DNA from: Lutibacter profundi
Lineage (GTDB): Bacteria > Bacteroidota > Bacteroidia > Flavobacteriales > Flavobacteriaceae
Direction of reading: 5' to 3'
Assembly: GCF_001543325.1 (NCBI RefSeq)
Contig: NZ_CP013355.1
Span: 1,766,001 to 1,830,000, forward strand
DNA length: 64,000 nucleotides
A program made the position numbers and the translations under genes. How positions within the stretch are numbered: the stretch's first letter is position 1; each line of letters starts with the position of its first letter. Below are positions 61,511 through 64,000 of the stretch, in pieces. The notes below the pieces were generated by a model. The model ran no database searches. It saw only the letters and a list, made by a program, of their open reading frames with translations, and had not been told where the DNA came from.

Positions 61511-62323
61511 TTATTTAAGTCTAATCCTTTTTGCTTCTTCCATAAACCTTGCAATTTTATCATAATTTAGAGCATTTTTCCAATGCCCATCTTCTTTAAA
61601 CCAAGAACCAACAATTAAAGCATCTGCAATAGGTAAATATGTTTCTAAATTTTTTAAAGTTACACCCGAACCTACAATTACAGGAATTTTACAAGCTTTT
61701 TTTACCGTTTTCACCTCCTCAATATTTGCTTCTTCACCTGTACTTGTTCCCGTTATTATAAGTCCATCACTCCTAAAGTATTCGGCTGTTTTGGCTGTTT
61801 CTTCTAAACTAATATCTGAAGTTAATGCATGGGAACTATGCTTCTTTTTAATATCTGTAAAAACTGCTATTTCTTCTGCGTCAATTTGTTTCCTGTAACG
61901 CAATAAATCTCCAGCGCAAGAATCTATATAACCTTCATCGGCCAAATGCCCAAATACAAACCCTTCAGCACGAATAAAATCCAAATTTGCTGCTTTTGCA
62001 ACTGCTAACGCAGCTCTGTTAGCTGATGATAATACTTGAATACCACAAGGCAATTGTGTTGTTTGCTTTATTTGCGAACCAATAAGCGTCATCATTGCAC
62101 TAATTTCATGTCCTACCTCATTTTTAATGTAAGGTACATCGTGCATATTTTCTATTGCTAAAGCATCTATTCCTGCTTTTTTATATAATTGGGCTTCCAT
62201 TAAGGCAGTTTCTAAAATTTCATTGTTATTATTTTTATAACCTGGCGTACCTGGCAAAGCTTTTAAATGAATCATTCCAATAATTATCTGATTTCTTTTA
62301 AAAATTTTGAGAAATTTTTCCAT
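61511..62323 (-). CDS. BtpA/SgcQ family TIM-barrel protein
   Basis: The 270-residue protein matches the BtpA/SgcQ family: QIIIGMIHLKALPGTPGY, GIDALAIENMHDVPYIK, GIQVLSSANRAALAVAKAANLDFIRAEGFVFGHLADEGYIDS, LTSDISLEETAKTAEYFRSDGLIITGTSTG and VGSGVTLKNLETYLPIADALIVGSWFK, the last typical of phosphate-binding TIM barrels. BtpA is linked to photosystem I assembly in cyanobacteria, but in heterotrophs the relatives are thought to be metabolic. Here it faces psuK-psuG across 74 bases, so a role in pseudouridine or nucleoside breakdown is inferred. Confidence 0.85.
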   Translation of the reverse strand: MEKFLKIFKRNQIIIGMIHLKALPGTPGYKNNNNEILETALMEAQLYKKAGIDALAIENMHDVPYIKNEVGHEISAMMTLIGSQIKQTTQLPCGIQVLSSANRAALAVAKAANLDFIRAEGFVFGHLADEGYIDSCAGDLLRYRKQIDAEEIAVFTDIKKKHSSHALTSDISLEETAKTAEYFRSDGLIITGTSTGEEANIEEVKTVKKACKIPVIVGSGVTLKNLETYLPIADALIVGSWFKEDGHWKNALNYDKIARFMEEAKRIRLK

Positions 62324-62350
62324 AAATTAAAATACAGTGTTTAATTAAAA

Positions 62351-62384
62351 TGTAAATTTACACAAATGTTTAGTTTTAAACATT
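62351..62384. promoter_or_regulatory. Two perfect dyads in the btpA-like/psuK intergenic region
   Basis: TGTAAATTTACA (62351-62362) is a perfect 12-base palindrome. AATGTTTA-GTTT-TAAACATT (62365-62384) is a perfect 8-base inverted repeat with a 4-base spacer. Both lie in the 74-base region between the divergent starts (62323 and 62398), ideal for one regulator controlling both sides; the HTH domain fused to PsuK is a candidate binder. Confidence 0.6.
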
Positions 62385-62397
62385 AATTTAGATAAAA

Positions 62398-63483
62398 ATG
62401 ACTAAGCGAGAACAAGAAATTCTGATTATACTAAAGGAAAACCCTTTAATAACACAGCAAGAACTAGCAAATATATTAGGAATTAAACGTTCATCTGTTG
62501 GCGTGCATTTAAGTAATCTACTTAAAAAAGGTTATTTAAAAGGTAAAGGATATATTATAAATGAAGCTCCTTATTTAGTAGTTTTAGGAGGTGCTAATGT
62601 TGATATTGTTGGTTTTACAGATGTTCCTTTAGTTATGAAAGATTCCAACCAAGGAACACTTAAAATTTCTATGGGTGGCGTTGGCAGAAATATTGCCGAA
62701 AATTTAGTAAGGCTTGGTTTAAATACAAAATTGATAAGTGTAATTGGAGATGACGCAAATGGATATCAACTTAAATCACATTCTCAACAAATTGGATTGG
62801 ACATTTTAGATAGTTTGTTTTTGAAAAATCAACCTACATCCGTCCATTTAGCAATAATGGATGAGCATAACGACATGGCTTTGGGACTTTCTGCTATGGA
62901 TATTTATAATCAGTTTAGCTTGGCCTTTATCAAAAAAAAGCATGAAATTTTACAAAAAGCCGAATGTATTGTTTTAGATACCAATATGCCAAAAGCAATT
63001 TTAGATGCAGTAGCTGCTAATTATCATTCTCAAAAACTATTTTTAGATGCAGTAGCTGGTTCAAAAGCCTTACGTGCTAAAAACATTTTACAGTTTTTAT
63101 ACGTTTTAAAAGTGAACCGGTTAGAAGCTGAAATTTTAAGCGGACTAACCATTAAAAAAACTACAGACGTTCCTAAACTTGCCAATTACTTTCACAAAAT
63201 AGGAGTAAAAAACGTATGTATTACACTAGGTAATGAAGGTGCTTTTTATAGTAATTCCAAAATAAATGGTTATATAAAACCACAAAAAATAAGTGTTATA
63301 AACGCCAATGGAGCCGGTGATGCTTTTATGGCTGGACTCATTTTTTATGATTTACAAAATAAATCATTGAAAGAAAGTGCATCTTTTGGGATGACCTGTG
63401 CTGCCGTTACTTTAGAACATGAAGACAATGTACACCCAGAATTACAACAAAAACTTAATACCCAACTAAAAACATTTAAATGA
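62398..63483 (+). CDS. psuK: Pseudouridine kinase (PfkB family) with N-terminal HTH
   Basis: The 361-residue protein has an N-terminal winged helix-turn-helix (about 1-57: [44 protein letters not shown]) and a PfkB sugar-kinase domain: [35 protein letters not shown] (the GG substrate loop) and [13 protein letters not shown] (catalytic Asp, anion hole). This HTH-PfkB arrangement next to psuG is that of pseudouridine kinase, which phosphorylates pseudouridine to its 5'-phosphate. Its HTH suggests it also regulates transcription, perhaps its own operon. It overlaps psuG by 4 bases (ATGA). Confidence 0.9.
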   Translation: MTKREQEILIILKENPLITQQELANILGIKRSSVGVHLSNLLKKGYLKGKGYIINEAPYLVVLGGANVDIVGFTDVPLVMKDSNQGTLKISMGGVGRNIAENLVRLGLNTKLISVIGDDANGYQLKSHSQQIGLDILDSLFLKNQPTSVHLAIMDEHNDMALGLSAMDIYNQFSLAFIKKKHEILQKAECIVLDTNMPKAILDAVAANYHSQKLFLDAVAGSKALRAKNILQFLYVLKVNRLEAEILSGLTIKKTTDVPKLANYFHKIGVKNVCITLGNEGAFYSNSKINGYIKPQKISVINANGAGDAFMAGLIFYDLQNKSLKESASFGMTCAAVTLEHEDNVHPELQQKLNTQLKTFK

Positions 63484-64000
63484 ATTCTTTTTTAGAAATA
63501 CATCCTGAAGTTAAACAAGCACTTGCTAATAACAAACCTGTTGTAGCACTAGAATCTACCATTATATCACACGGAATGCCTTATCCAAAAAATATGGAAA
63601 CTGCATTGCACGTTGAACAAATTGTACGTAACAATCGTGCTATTCCTGCAACCATTGCAATTATCAATGGTAAATTAAAAGCCGGATTAACAAAAACAGA
63701 AATAGAGTTATTAGCCAAACAAGGACCATCTGTAATTAAAACAAGTAGAAGAGATATTCCTTATTTAGTTTCTAAAAATTTGACTGGGGCAACAACAGTT
63801 GCTTCAACCATGATTATTGCGCAAATGGCTGGTATTAAAATATTTGCAACTGGTGGTATTGGAGGAGTTCATAGAGGAGCAGCTGAAAGTTTTGATATTT
63901 CGGCAGATTTACAAGAACTAGCCCATACCAATGTTGCGGTGGTTTGCGCAGGAGCAAAAGCTATTTTAGATCTTAATTTAACGTTGGAATATTTAGAAAC
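63480..64000 (+). CDS. psuG: Pseudouridine-5'-phosphate glycosidase (3' end beyond window)
   Basis: The frame from ATG 63480 is open to the window edge (173 codons). It reads [19 protein letters not shown] then [93 protein letters not shown], the hallmark PsuG sequence with the catalytic Lys region and the [10 protein letters not shown] metal/phosphate loop. It splits pseudouridine 5'-phosphate into uracil and ribose 5-phosphate. The ATGA overlap with psuK indicates coupled translation. The C-terminal half is cut off. Confidence 0.95.
   Translation, partial: MNSFLEIHPEVKQALANNKPVVALESTIISHGMPYPKNMETALHVEQIVRNNRAIPATIAIINGKLKAGLTKTEIELLAKQGPSVIKTSRRDIPYLVSKNLTGATTVASTMIIAQMAGIKIFATGGIGGVHRGAAESFDISADLQELAHTNVAVVCAGAKAILDLNLTLEYLE

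Noticed and set aside
1-64000. tRNA, rRNA, CRISPR arrays, restriction or toxin-antitoxin systems
   Set aside because: Looked for by eye on both strands; no cloverleaf-like tRNA arms, rRNA segments, regular repeats or recognisable defence proteins were found.

Overview
This window is chromosomal DNA from a member of the Bacteroidota, almost certainly a Flavobacteriaceae-type marine or aquatic bacterium. Four things point there: strongly AT-rich DNA with AAA/TTA/ATT codon use; many promoters with the Bacteroidota -7 box TAnnTTTG (for example upstream of 1309, 5975, 13981, 16304, 22563 and 41852); two giant secreted proteins ending in type IX secretion (T9SS) sorting domains; and repeated use of carboxypeptidase-like regulatory domains, TonB-dependent receptors and SPII lipoproteins. 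I cannot name the genus. No rRNA, tRNA or CRISPR array was seen.

Layout. 1-9.6 kb: a truncated TonB-receptor-like gene at the edge, a secreted endonuclease/exonuclease/phosphatase protein, recJ, an OsmC protein, a methyltransferase, a lipoprotein, a DEAD-box helicase, an NhaC-type antiporter and an NYN-LOTUS protein. 9.6-11.0 kb: a complete IS4-family insertion sequence with perfect 16-bp inverted repeats and an 11-bp target duplication, sitting in the divergent promoter region between the NYN gene and a small K+ channel gene. 11-18.7 kb: channel and amino-acid permease, a TlpA-like thioredoxin, a VF530 protein, a second DEAD-box helicase, rlmF, and a TetR / nitroreductase / YqhD-like dehydrogenase operon with a visible operator-like palindrome. 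18.7-19.8 kb: a decayed two-gene cassette (small membrane protein plus XRE regulator) bracketed by two different MITE-like palindromic repeats. 19.8-30.9 kb: a PLP decarboxylase, rsmI and a cupin, aspS, two transporters (APC permease with a cytoplasmic tail, ClC channel with CBS domains), tadA and dxs.

30.9-41.1 kb is a minus-strand block of two very large paralogous beta-propeller T9SS proteins separated by a small fibronectin-like lipoprotein, behind dgt. 41.2-46 kb holds a stand-alone carboxypeptidase-regulatory-like protein, then a beta-helix lipoprotein and a TonB-dependent receptor that look like one uptake or surface system with an intercistronic stem-loop and a clear terminator. 46-52.5 kb: a Pit-type phosphate transporter with a PhoU-like tail, and nrdB-nrdA for class I ribonucleotide reductase. 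52.8-59.5 kb: a tightly packed five-gene operon of exported proteins (OmpA-like, two related uncharacterised proteins, a lipocalin-like protein, a lipoprotein) downstream of a TPR-LuxR regulator. 59.6-64 kb: a DUF3109 protein, MarC, a short flavoprotein, and a divergent BtpA/SgcQ-like gene facing psuK-psuG (pseudouridine catabolism), with two perfect dyads in the shared 74-bp promoter region.

Most of the window is ordinary housekeeping sequence. The least explained pieces are the T9SS propeller pair with its lipoprotein, the five-gene exported operon under the TPR-LuxR gene, the beta-helix lipoprotein/TonB receptor pair, the BtpA-psuK-psuG arrangement, and the decayed cassette between MITE-like repeats. 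I did not find a clearly new defence or mobile system.
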